Assembly (NCBI RefSeq): GCF_012641265.1
Contig: NZ_JABAHZ010000007.1
Span: 62,001-126,000 of the forward strand
Reading direction: 5' to 3'
Origin: Chitinophaga eiseniae
GTDB lineage: Bacteria; Bacteroidota; Bacteroidia; Chitinophagales; Chitinophagaceae
Length of the DNA: 64,000 nt
Both the position numbers and the translations under genes were made by a program. The number at the start of each line of letters is the position of its first letter. Positions within the stretch are counted from its first letter, which is position 1. Shown in pieces: positions 8,384 to 16,388 of this stretch. The notes beneath the pieces are model-generated. The model ran no database searches. It was not told the DNA's origin and worked only from the letters and a program-made list of their open reading frames with translations.

Positions 8384-10612
8384 ATGCAAACCACCGTAGA
8401 AATTGCTGAACAGCTAGGACTTACCGCTGACGAGTTTGAACGAATTAAATCCATTTTAGGCCGTGTCCCCAATTTTACAGAACTCAGTATGTATTCTGTA
8501 ATGTGGAGTGAACACTGCTCTTACAAAAATTCAATCGTTTGGCTGAAATCCCTGCCCCGCGAAGGTGACAGACTGCTGGTAAAAGCAGGAGAGGAAAATG
8601 CCGGTCTGGTAGATATCGGTGATGGCTACGCGGTGGTATTTAAAATAGAGTCGCATAACCACCCCTCCGCTATCGAACCCTTCCAGGGTGCTGCTACCGG
8701 CGTAGGAGGTATTCACCGCGATATCTTTACGATGGGCGCACGCCCCATTGCCGCACTTAATTCCCTCCGCTTCGGCAATATCAATGACAAGAAAACACAA
8801 CACCTGGTAAAAGGTATTGTACATGGTATAGGACATTATGGTAACTGCTTTGGTGTACCAACTGTTGGTGGTGAAGCATACTTTGAAGACTGCTATGGTA
8901 CCAACCCGCTGGTAAACGCTATGAGCGTGGGTATTGTAAAAGTTGGACAAACAGTTTCCGCTACTTCCTATGGTGAGGGCAATCCCGTTTTCATCGTAGG
9001 ATCTGCTACCGGTAAAGATGGCATCGGCGGCGCTTCTTTCGCATCTGCCAACATCACGGAAGATAGCGTGGAAGATTTACCAGCCGTACAGGTAGGTGAC
9101 CCATTCCAGGAAAAGAAATTGCTGGAAGCTTGCCTGGAAATCATCAAAACCAATGCTATCATAGGTATGCAGGATATGGGCGCTGCCGGTATCACCTGCT
9201 CTACTGCTGAAATGAGTGCCAAAGGCGAACATGGTATGAACATCTGGTTAGATAAAGTACCTACCCGCCAGAAAGATATGAAAGCATGGGAAATGCTGCT
9301 GAGCGAAAGCCAGGAACGCATGCTCATCGTAGTAAAGAAAGGACAGGACAAAGAAATCCTCGACATCTTCGAAAAATGGGACCTGCACTGCGTACAAATC
9401 GGTGAAGTGACCAAAGATAAAAATCTGAAGTTCTACATGAACGGCGAACTGGAAGCAGATGTTCCTGCTGAAAGTATGGTACTGGGTGGCGGCGCTCCCC
9501 AATACCACCGCGCTTATACCGAACCAGCTTACTTCGCCAAAGTAAAAGCATTCGATATTCAGAATATCCCCGATACAGAACACCCCCGTTTTGTAGCGGA
9601 AAGAATGGTGGCATTACCGAACATCGCCTCCAAACGCTGGATCTACAATCAGTACGACAGCATGGTAGGTACCGCCAACGCCAGCACCAACGCACCAAGC
9701 GACGCTGCGATTGTATTGGTAAAACCAACTAAGAAAGCCCTGGCAGTAACTACCGACTGTAATGGTCGCTATGTATTTGCCGATCCTCATAAAGGCGGAC
9801 AAATTGCTGTAGCAGAGGCAGCACGTAATATCGTGTGCTCTGGTGGCGAACCTGTAGCGATTACCAACTGCTTAAACTTCGGTAACCCTTACGATCCGGA
9901 AGTATACTACCAGTTTGTACACGCTGTACAAGGTATGGGTGAAGCCTGCCGTAAATTTAATACGCCTGTTACCGGTGGTAACGTTAGCTTCTACAACCAG
10001 TCGCCCGATGGTCCTGTATACCCTACTCCAACCATTGGTATGGTGGGGGTGCTGGATAGCATAGACCAACGTATCACACTGGACTTTAAAGAAGAAGGTA
10101 ACCTGTTATACCTGGTAGGCCGTAGCCGCAATGATATCAGCAGCTCTGAATACCTGCACAAAATTATCGGTATCGAATACAGCCCTGCACCGCATTTCAA
10201 CCTTGAAGAGGAACTGCACCTGCAACAGGCTATCACTAAATTGAATAAAGCCGGCCTGATCGAATCTGCGCACGATGTAAGCGATGGCGGTTTATTTATT
10301 ACTTTACTGGAAAGTGCCATGCCACGTGGACTGGGCTTTGAACTGACGCTCAACAATAAATTCCGTAAAGATGCTTACCTCTTCGGCGAAAGCCAGAGCC
10401 GTGTAGTCATCTCTGTTAAACCGGAAAATAAAGAGAAGTTTGAAGCGCTCATGCACAGCCTGGTAGATGCTTCTGATGTATCTGTGCGTCATGAGAAGCT
10501 GGGTGTGGTGACCGGCGAAAGTATCAAAGTAAACGGGGAAGACTGGGATACTGTAAGTACCTGGAAACAAACCTATGATACTGCGATTGAAGAACATTTG
10601 AAAAAAGCATAA
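8384..10612 (+). CDS. purL: Phosphoribosylformylglycinamidine synthase subunit PurL
   Basis: This subunit catalyses the fourth step of purine synthesis, FGAR to FGAM, with ATP and ammonia delivered by a glutaminase partner. At 742 residues it is the small PurL, which works with PurQ and PurS, not the 1300-residue fused enzyme. The start MQTTVEIAEQLGLTADEF is chosen because the 21 preceding in-frame residues contain the promoter region. Conserved motifs are MWSEHCSYKNS, ESHNHPSAIEPFQGAATG and ISDGGL-like HDVSDGGLF. Neither purQ nor purS is in the window. A terminator follows directly. Confidence 0.96.
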   Translation: MQTTVEIAEQLGLTADEFERIKSILGRVPNFTELSMYSVMWSEHCSYKNSIVWLKSLPREGDRLLVKAGEENAGLVDIGDGYAVVFKIESHNHPSAIEPFQGAATGVGGIHRDIFTMGARPIAALNSLRFGNINDKKTQHLVKGIVHGIGHYGNCFGVPTVGGEAYFEDCYGTNPLVNAMSVGIVKVGQTVSATSYGEGNPVFIVGSATGKDGIGGASFASANITEDSVEDLPAVQVGDPFQEKKLLEACLEIIKTNAIIGMQDMGAAGITCSTAEMSAKGEHGMNIWLDKVPTRQKDMKAWEMLLSESQERMLIVVKKGQDKEILDIFEKWDLHCVQIGEVTKDKNLKFYMNGELEADVPAESMVLGGGAPQYHRAYTEPAYFAKVKAFDIQNIPDTEHPRFVAERMVALPNIASKRWIYNQYDSMVGTANASTNAPSDAAIVLVKPTKKALAVTTDCNGRYVFADPHKGGQIAVAEAARNIVCSGGEPVAITNCLNFGNPYDPEVYYQFVHAVQGMGEACRKFNTPVTGGNVSFYNQSPDGPVYPTPTIGMVGVLDSIDQRITLDFKEEGNLLYLVGRSRNDISSSEYLHKIIGIEYSPAPHFNLEEELHLQQAITKLNKAGLIESAHDVSDGGLFITLLESAMPRGLGFELTLNNKFRKDAYLFGESQSRVVISVKPENKEKFEALMHSLVDASDVSVRHEKLGVVTGESIKVNGEDWDTVSTWKQTYDTAIEEHLKKA

Positions 10613-10629
10613 GCATTAGCTGAAGCATA

Positions 10630-10673
10630 AAAAGAAAGCGGCGATTGATTATATCAATCGCCGCTTTCTTTTT
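10630..10673 (+). terminator. Terminator after purL
   Basis: AAAGAAAGCGGCGATTGAT pairs almost perfectly with ATCAATCGCCGCTTTCTTT around a 3-nt loop, followed by T residues. It begins 18 bp after the purL stop. Confidence 0.85.
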
Positions 10674-10690
10674 ATGCCGGTATTTGTTTA

Positions 10691-10738
10691 GAAGTTGTAT
10701 TTAAACCCAATATTCATCCTGGCGTCCTCCTGGTAATC
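10691..10738 (-). pseudogene. 3' remnant of an outer-membrane-protein gene (copy 1)
   Basis: Read on the minus strand, this piece encodes DYQEDARMNIGFKYNF and a stop. It ends in an aromatic residue after an alternating pattern, as C-terminal strands of outer-membrane beta-barrels do. The frame carries no such gene upstream: the sequence turns AT-rich and then becomes the Fic gene. A very similar piece lies on the other side of the Fic gene. Confidence 0.5.
10692..10724. repeat. Left copy of imperfect direct repeat flanking the Fic gene
   Basis: TATTTAAACCCAATATTCAT and the bases around it recur at 12391-12424 with only a few differences. The shared core is TATTTAAAYCCAATATTCAT followed by CCTGGYG. 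The two copies bracket about 1.66 kb containing only the Fic gene. Confidence 0.6.
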
Positions 10739-10842
10739 TTTACATTTCATTAACTTAATGAAATGCTTCAGTTAATATATTGCATAAAAATTGCTATTTT
10801 ATCATTGTAATCGTTTTACCGTATAAAATAGTAAAATTATCT

Positions 10843-10875
10843 ATTTTACAGTAGGGAATAATCATTTTACAGTAG
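10843..10875 (+). promoter_or_regulatory. Direct repeats upstream of the Fic gene
   Basis: ATTTTACAGTAG occurs at 10843-10854 and again at 10864-10875. The starts are 21 bp apart, two helical turns, and the second copy ends 12 nt before the Fic start codon. A degenerate GTTTTACCGTA lies at 10813. This spacing suggests binding by a repressor or an autoregulatory protein on one face of the DNA. Confidence 0.35.
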
Positions 10876-10887
10876 AACCATCACATT

Positions 10888-12384
10888 ATGAAATCTGCAG
10901 GGTGTCAATGGTTAAAAGATCATTTTAAACTGTCAGCGTACATTCTGACTCACAGTTCTTTTATTGGTAGTAATCCTCATGTGGAATTAACCTCAAAGGG
11001 AAATGTTGAGGAAGTATTTGGTTCTAAGTATGCTCCAGCTGAAGACGCACCTTTACATCATATTGAGTTTGCATTGAAATACGATGATTTGAATCTTGAT
11101 TTTCTGCAAGCCGTTTTTAAGAATATTCCTGCTAAACATGTCGAAGAATTCATAGAAAAGTCGCCTTCGGGGAAATACGCTCGTCGAATAGGTTTTTTAT
11201 ATGAATTGCTTACTCGCCATAGGCTCAAGTTGATGAAAAGTATTTCCGGAAACTATGCTGATTTATTGGATCCGGAGAAGTACATAACCAGTATAAGCGT
11301 TAAAGATTCCCGATGGAAAATTAATAACAATTTACTTGGAGATTGGGAGTTTTGTCCGATCATAAGGCAAAAAAAAGAACTTAAAGAACTTATCTATATA
11401 GATATTAGTCAGAAAATTCATGTTTTAAAGAAGAGTTATCCTTCGGAGATATTTAGACGGGTTATCCAATTTCTTTATAAGAAAGAAACTAAATCCTCTT
11501 ATGAAATTGAACACGAAGCTCCAAGTGAAGATAGAATAGATAAGTTTATAACGCTATTGAGAAAAGCGGGTACCGATTCAACTTTTACAATATTGAGAGA
11601 AGATCGGTTGGTAAGCCTTCAGGAAGCAATTGTCGATCCCCGTTTTGCCGTTAACGGCTTTCGTGATTTTCAAAATTATATCGGCCAAACCCATCCAAAT
11701 TTTCAACAACAAATTCACTATATATGCCCTCCTCCAGCCTTTGTTGATTCGCTTATGATTGGACTTCAGCAAAGCGCTGTTCGAACGGAAGGTGTTAACT
11801 CTGTTGTGCGAGCGGCAATTATCTCTTTTGGATTTGTTTTTATTCACCCATTTGACGATGGAAATGGCAGAATACATCGCTTTCTGATTCATGATACTTT
11901 GGTACATGATAAGGTAGTACCAGACGATATGATCATACCCGTTTCTGCCCATATGCTCAATAATATGAAGGACTATGACGCCATTTTAGAGCGCTATTCA
12001 GGGCCTTTGATGCAACGTGTAAAATATCAACTGGAAGAAAATGAAAGCATAACAGTAAGTAACCCAGCACAAGTAGAAGGATATTACCGGTATCCTGATT
12101 TAACGGAACAGGTTATCTATTTGCTAAAAACGATCCATGCAACGTTGGAACACGATATGCCGGAAGAATTACTCTTTCTGCAACGTTACGATGAAGCCAA
12201 AAGAGCATTGCAAATGATTGTCGACATGCCTGATAAAGACATCAATTGGATGCTAATCTACTTGCATCAAAATAAAGGAACTTTCCCTAAAAGGAGACGT
12301 GATCGCTTTCCAAAACTCACCGATGATGAGATTGCCGGTATGCAGAGCGTCTTTAGAAAGGTATTTGAGATAGACCTGGAATAG
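10888..12384 (+). CDS. Fic-domain protein (probable AMP-transferase)
   Basis: Fic enzymes transfer AMP or another nucleotide part to hydroxyl groups on target proteins. This 498-residue protein has the complete active-site motif HPFDDGNGRIHR at about residues 330-341, preceded by helices typical of the fold. The N-terminal 200 residues, including SPSGKYARRIGFLYELLT, occur in large stand-alone Fic proteins. The C-terminal part is helical and its role is not recognised. I see no clear inhibitory [ST]xxxE[GN] motif near the N-terminus. The gene is visibly AT-richer than its neighbours and is bracketed by matching OMP remnants, which points to transfer. It could be a toxin, a regulator of a host protein or part of a defence function. 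Confidence 0.85.
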   Translation: MKSAGCQWLKDHFKLSAYILTHSSFIGSNPHVELTSKGNVEEVFGSKYAPAEDAPLHHIEFALKYDDLNLDFLQAVFKNIPAKHVEEFIEKSPSGKYARRIGFLYELLTRHRLKLMKSISGNYADLLDPEKYITSISVKDSRWKINNNLLGDWEFCPIIRQKKELKELIYIDISQKIHVLKKSYPSEIFRRVIQFLYKKETKSSYEIEHEAPSEDRIDKFITLLRKAGTDSTFTILREDRLVSLQEAIVDPRFAVNGFRDFQNYIGQTHPNFQQQIHYICPPPAFVDSLMIGLQQSAVRTEGVNSVVRAAIISFGFVFIHPFDDGNGRIHRFLIHDTLVHDKVVPDDMIIPVSAHMLNNMKDYDAILERYSGPLMQRVKYQLEENESITVSNPAQVEGYYRYPDLTEQVIYLLKTIHATLEHDMPEELLFLQRYDEAKRALQMIVDMPDKDINWMLIYLHQNKGTFPKRRRDRFPKLTDDEIAGMQSVFRKVFEIDLE

Positions 12385-12388
12385 CTAC

Positions 12389-12480
12389 TTTTAGAACCAT
12401 ATTTAAATCCAATATTCATCCTGGTGCCTAAACCATTGATGTACGACCAGATGTAGTATAAACGGGAATCATTGTTCTGA
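12389..12480 (-). pseudogene. 3' remnant of an outer-membrane-protein gene (copy 2, frameshifted)
   Basis: The minus strand encodes YQNNDSRLYYIWSYINGLGT and RMNIGFKYGS with no in-frame stop at the end. Adding one T to the TT of GGTTCTAA would give GGTTTCTAA, that is FKYGF and a stop, matching the ending of copy 1. A stop codon lies about 30 codons upstream in the same frame, so this is a short broken remnant of a beta-barrel protein gene. Confidence 0.5.
12391..12424. repeat. Right copy of imperfect direct repeat flanking the Fic gene
   Basis: This copy matches 10692-10724 with a 1-nt length difference and a few substitutions. It lies immediately after the Fic stop codon. Confidence 0.6.
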
Positions 12481-12882
12481 TAAAAACAACGTTATTCCGC
12501 TGATTAAAACGATTATAGGCGCTGTTATACCATTTGACGGGGAAATATGTTCAAATAAATGTAGAAGCCTGTAAAACGGCTTATTTTAGCATTTTGTTAT
12601 AACGTTTTGCCAGTATAAGGATCCAGGATGACCTATATACCAGGATGACCTATATACTTTCTTTGATGGTTTGTCATTACGTGTCCACGAAAGTGCTATT
12701 AGCTGTAGTACAAACGGAGATTTGCCTGTCAATCAGATTAAATGCCTGATTATGTATTGTTTTCGCTGCTAAATTGCCGCACTTTGTTCAGGAGTATTGG
12801 CGCAAAAGTGGAAATTATGGATCAGATTGGGAAAAAAGGAGGCGTTTTCAGAGGTTAGTGATTTATTGTTGCAGTCTGAACC
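12481..12882. other. Non-coding stretch between Fic gene and oxoamine synthase
   Basis: No credible coding frame is seen here. The stretch holds a 17-bp tandem duplication at 12623-12656 and otherwise unstructured AT-rich sequence. It may be decayed DNA related to the flanking OMP remnant. Confidence 0.5.
12623..12656. repeat. Tandem 17-bp duplication
   Basis: CCAGGATGACCTATATA occurs twice in direct succession with no spacer. Only two copies are present, so it looks like a recent slippage event. Confidence 0.7.
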
Positions 12883-12914
12883 TTTAACAAGCTATTAACA
12901 AAATGGTACCTTTG
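12883..12914 (+). promoter_or_regulatory. Candidate promoter of a small RNA
   Basis: TTTA at 12883-12886, a 20-nt spacer and TACCTTTG at 12907-12914 match the Bacteroidota pattern. The next plus-strand gene is far away, but a terminator lies about 220 bp downstream. Confidence 0.45.
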
Positions 12915-12919
12915 TGTGA

Positions 12920-13138
12920 TAGTTTTTGCTGAAAACTGACCTACTTTTGGTAAGCATCGATGATGATGCAGAAATGAATTAGAAATAACTTATCCCTATA
13001 AAATATTTGGAATCACTTGGTTATTCCAATTTCTATGAAAACCATTTGTTCTCTACCATGTCCTGATGAAATCTAATGAAAAATTACACCTAGTGAAAGA
13101 ACGATTTGAAGTGAGGGCTGAGTAACATCAGCCCTTTT
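12920..13138 (+). ncRNA. Candidate small RNA
   Basis: A promoter-like box ends at 12914 and an intrinsic terminator ends at 13138, with no substantial ORF between. The interval has three local hairpins: AGTTTT/AAAACT at 12921-12937, GCATC/GATGC at 12954-12969, and TTGGAAT/ATTCCAA at 13007-13029. It also has a 13-codon ORF, MKTICSLPCPDEI, at 13035-13076. It could be a regulatory RNA or a small-peptide mRNA. I do not recognise the family. Confidence 0.35.
13114..13138 (+). terminator. Terminator of the candidate small RNA
   Basis: AGGGCTGA pairs with TCAGCCCT around a 6-nt loop and is followed by TT and a T-rich stretch. Confidence 0.65.
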
Positions 13139-13211
13139 GTATTTTATTTAGCATTTGTGCCCGACTTCCCTGTTGCTATAACCCCTCTGGCCTTTTCCCG
13201 TTTTTTAATAG

Positions 13212-13244
13212 AAAAGCCTTCCCGAATAAGCAGGAAGGCTTTTT
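13212..13244 (-). terminator. Terminator after the oxoamine synthase
   Basis: AAAAGCCTTCC and GGAAGGCTTTT form an 11-bp stem 21 bp downstream of the minus-strand gene, with T-runs on either strand, so it may act in both directions. Confidence 0.75.
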
Positions 13245-13265
13245 ATATTTTATGTGTGACAGCAA

Positions 13266-14507
13266 TTATACCATTGGAATTTCTGCTACCTCGTATACTT
13301 TCTCATCCAGTTTAGCTTTGGTTTCGCTAAATGCTTTGAGGGTCAGTTCAATATCCTCATCGCTGTGGGCAGCGGTAGGGATCAGGCGATAAATAATCTG
13401 GCCTTTAGGAATTACCGGGTATACTACGATAGAGCAGAAAATGTTATAGTTTTCGCGCAGATCGAGACACATCGCGGTTGCTTCAGGAATATCGCCCTGC
13501 AGGTAGATAGGCGTAACCGGTGAATTGGTTCTGCCGATATTGAATCCACGTGCTTTCAGACCATTCTGTAGTTTATTTACATTATCCCACAGTTTAGCTT
13601 TCATTTCCGGGTGCTCACGCATCAGTTGTACACGTTTCAGGTGTCCGATTACGATGGGTAAGGGAATTGATTTAGCAAAGATCTGGGAGCGCATATTGTA
13701 GCGCAGGTAGTTGATGATGGCTTTTTCGCCGCTGATGAATGCGCCGATAGAAGCGCCGGACTTTGCGAAAGTATTAAACAGCAGGTCAATTTTGTCCTGA
13801 ACACCTTGTTCTTCACCAGTACCAGCACCAGTTTTACCCATGGTACCGAATCCGTGAGCATCATCTACCAACAGGCGGAACTCATATTTATCTTTGAAAG
13901 CAGCAATTTCTTTCAGTTTACCCTGGTCGCCGGCCATACCAAATACGCCTTCTGTTACCACGAGTATACCACCACCCTGGTTTTTAGCCAGTTCAGTTGC
14001 ACGCTTCATTTGTTTGTCGAAATCTTCCATATCGTTATGCTTGAACACATAACGTTTTCCGGGATGCAGACGCAAACCATCCAGGATACTCGCGTGGCAC
14101 TCTGCGTCATATACGATTACGTCTCTACGGCCTACAATAGCGTCAATGGCACTCATGATACCCTGGTAGCCATAGTTCAGTAAAGTAGTGGCTTCTTTGC
14201 CCATGTAATCGGACAGTTCATTTTCCAGCTGCTCGTGGTAGTTGGTGTTACCGCTCATCATGCGCGCTCCCATTGGAGACGCCATCCCAAAGTCGGCGGC
14301 AGCCTGGGCGTCAGTGGCACGTACTTCCGGGTGGTTGGCCAGGCCCAGGTAGTTGTTCAGGCTCCAGACAATCTTTTCATTGCCACGGAATTTCATGCGG
14401 GGGCCTATTTCTCCTTCCAGTTTAGGAAATGCGAAATAGCCATGGGCTCTGTCTGAATGCTCCCCGATAGGGCCCAAATGTTTCAGCAGTTTCTCGAAAA
14501 TATCCAT
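13266..14507 (-). CDS. PLP-dependent alpha-oxoamine synthase (serine palmitoyltransferase-like)
   Basis: This family condenses an amino acid with an acyl-CoA or acyl-ACP, releasing CO2. Members include serine palmitoyltransferase, KBL, BioF and cysteate acyltransferase. The 413-residue protein shows the fold-type I pattern: H138 in ECHAS stacks on PLP, D215-D216-A-H218 binds the pyridine nitrogen, and K249 in TFAKSGASIG is the Schiff-base lysine. In Bacteroidota these genes often start sphingolipid or sulfonolipid synthesis. A phosphosulfolactate synthase homologue about 6 kb away makes a sulfonolipid role possible, but substrate choice cannot be read from sequence alone. Confidence 0.8.
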   Translation of the reverse strand: MDIFEKLLKHLGPIGEHSDRAHGYFAFPKLEGEIGPRMKFRGNEKIVWSLNNYLGLANHPEVRATDAQAAADFGMASPMGARMMSGNTNYHEQLENELSDYMGKEATTLLNYGYQGIMSAIDAIVGRRDVIVYDAECHASILDGLRLHPGKRYVFKHNDMEDFDKQMKRATELAKNQGGGILVVTEGVFGMAGDQGKLKEIAAFKDKYEFRLLVDDAHGFGTMGKTGAGTGEEQGVQDKIDLLFNTFAKSGASIGAFISGEKAIINYLRYNMRSQIFAKSIPLPIVIGHLKRVQLMREHPEMKAKLWDNVNKLQNGLKARGFNIGRTNSPVTPIYLQGDIPEATAMCLDLRENYNIFCSIVVYPVIPKGQIIYRLIPTAAHSDEDIELTLKAFSETKAKLDEKVYEVAEIPMV

Positions 14508-14552
14508 ACGATATATTATGTAATGGTTAATTCATTCCATTTAAAATGGACA

Positions 14553-14560
14553 CAAAGGTA
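14553..14560 (-). promoter_or_regulatory. -7 box for the oxoamine synthase
   Basis: The minus strand reads TACCTTTG 45 nt upstream of the start, with TTTA 19 nt further upstream at the -33 position. Confidence 0.6.
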
Positions 14561-14669
14561 TTAAAATAATAGTTTTTGTAAACTTGATCCGCATTTGAGG
14601 TACCCCTCCATGGGAAAAATACCGTCTTATGTAATTGTTTTACAGTGACTTTTAAATACACAAGATCAG

Positions 14670-16337
14670 ATGAAATTTACACATTTCCTGGCTGCGGCCC
14701 TGTTGTTTCCTATCATGACTACACAGGCGCAGAAAGCAACCTCACCCAAACCATTTAACCATCGGACCACCGCCACCGGTAACAAAAAAGCGGAGAAACC
14801 CAGACTGGTAGTGGGTGTAGTTGTAGATCAAATGCGCTGGGACTACCTGTACCGCTATAGTAACCGGTACACAGCAGGAGGATTTAAAAGGTTGTTGCGG
14901 GAAGGTTTCTCCTGTGAAAATACCCTGATTAATTATACCCCCACCATTACCGCCTGTGGCCATACCTGTGTGTACACCGGCTCTATTCCGGCCATCCACG
15001 GTATTATCGGCAACACCTGGTTCAGCCCCGAACTGGGTCGTACAGTATACTGTGCAGAAGATACCACGGTGAACACTATCGGTAGCAGCTCTGCTGCAGG
15101 GAAAATGAGTCCCCATAATATGCTCGTGACTACGATCGGTGATGAACTGAAAGTATCCAACAACTTCCAGAGCAAAGTAGTAGGCGTTGCCATCAAAGAC
15201 CGGGGGGCGATTTTGCCTGCCGGACATAGCGCCAATGCAGCTTTCTGGTATGACGCCAGCACCGGCAACTGGGTAAGCAGCACGTACTATATGAATGAAT
15301 TACCCGGCTGGGCGCAGGAATTTAATAACCAGCACTACCCGCAGCAATATCTCAATAAGCCGTGGACTACCTTGTACCCGGTATCTACCTATACCCTCAG
15401 TACAGCAGATGAAAAATCCTATGAGGGCAAGTTTAAAAATGCCAGTAACACTTCTTTCCCGCATGCTTTGGGAGATATGGCCAACAGCGCCATTGCTGCT
15501 TCTCCATTTGGCAATACGATGACGCTGGAATTTGCGAAGAAAGCCATCGAAGCATATGACATGGGGAAAGGTAATGTAACAGATTTCCTGGCGGTAAGTC
15601 TTTCTTCCACCGATTATGTAGGTCACCAGTTTGGTCCCAATTCCGTAGAAATAGAAGATACGTACCTGCGGCTGGACCAGGACCTGGCTACTTTGTTCAA
15701 CTACCTGGATGCCAAAGTGGGCAAAGGCCAGTACCTGTTTTTCATTACTGCCGATCATGGTGTAGCACATGTACCGGGCTTTATGGCGGAAAACAAACTG
15801 CCCGGAGGCACCTGGGATGATAAGGCAGCTTTGAAAGACCTGAATACACAGGTGGCTGGCAGGTTTGGCGTAGAAGGTGCCGTAAAGGCGACCGACAATT
15901 ACCAGTTCTGGTTAAATCATGATGCCATTGCCAGGGGTAATAAAAATGAAGAAGAAATCAAACAATTTATTATTGCACAGCTATTGCGTTCACCGGCCAT
16001 AGCAAAGGCTTTTGCGATTGATCACCTGATGGCTACCACTTTGCCGGAGCCTATGCGTACTATGTTATCCAATGGCTTTAACACCAAACGCAGTGGCGAT
16101 ATACAAGTGGTGCTGTCGCCCGGTTATATAGACGGCGGCAACACCGGTACCACACATGGTTTATGGTATCCTTACGACGCACATATCCCGTTGGTATGGA
16201 TGGGTTGGGGGATACAGCCCGGCAAAACCAACCGCACGGTGGGTATGACAGATATTACGCCTACATTGGCTGCGTTGCTGCATATACAGATGCCCAGTGG
16301 TAATGTAGGGCAGGTAATACAAGAGATTACCCATTAA
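14670..16337 (+). CDS. pafA: Secreted alkaline phosphatase, PafA type
   Basis: PafA is a periplasmic phosphate-monoester hydrolase of the alkaline phosphatase superfamily, common in Bacteroidota. The 555-residue protein starts with a signal peptide (to about residue 21). It shows the metal-site start VVGVVVDQMRWDYLYRY, the threonine nucleophile region YTPTITACGHT (T94), the IIGNTWF asparagine, and the VAIKDRGAILPAGH lysine/arginine pair that marks PafA among related enzymes. DHGVAH and GTTHG supply further metal ligands. The use of Thr rather than Ser and the K-x-R pair favour PafA over phosphodiesterases. It is transcribed alone. Confidence 0.88.
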   Translation: MKFTHFLAAALLFPIMTTQAQKATSPKPFNHRTTATGNKKAEKPRLVVGVVVDQMRWDYLYRYSNRYTAGGFKRLLREGFSCENTLINYTPTITACGHTCVYTGSIPAIHGIIGNTWFSPELGRTVYCAEDTTVNTIGSSSAAGKMSPHNMLVTTIGDELKVSNNFQSKVVGVAIKDRGAILPAGHSANAAFWYDASTGNWVSSTYYMNELPGWAQEFNNQHYPQQYLNKPWTTLYPVSTYTLSTADEKSYEGKFKNASNTSFPHALGDMANSAIAASPFGNTMTLEFAKKAIEAYDMGKGNVTDFLAVSLSSTDYVGHQFGPNSVEIEDTYLRLDQDLATLFNYLDAKVGKGQYLFFITADHGVAHVPGFMAENKLPGGTWDDKAALKDLNTQVAGRFGVEGAVKATDNYQFWLNHDAIARGNKNEEEIKQFIIAQLLRSPAIAKAFAIDHLMATTLPEPMRTMLSNGFNTKRSGDIQVVLSPGYIDGGNTGTTHGLWYPYDAHIPLVWMGWGIQPGKTNRTVGMTDITPTLAALLHIQMPSGNVGQVIQEITH

Positions 16338-16388
16338 ATTTTTTTTGCTTAGATTGCCATAAACAAGGTTATTTTTAATTCTTTGTTT

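Noticed and set aside
10888..12384. Fic gene as a Fic/DinJ-type toxin-antitoxin pair
   Set aside because: No small antitoxin gene lies directly up- or downstream, and the protein is of the large stand-alone type.
12623..12656. Possible start of a CRISPR or satellite array
   Set aside because: Only two direct copies of a 17-bp word with no spacer and no cas genes.
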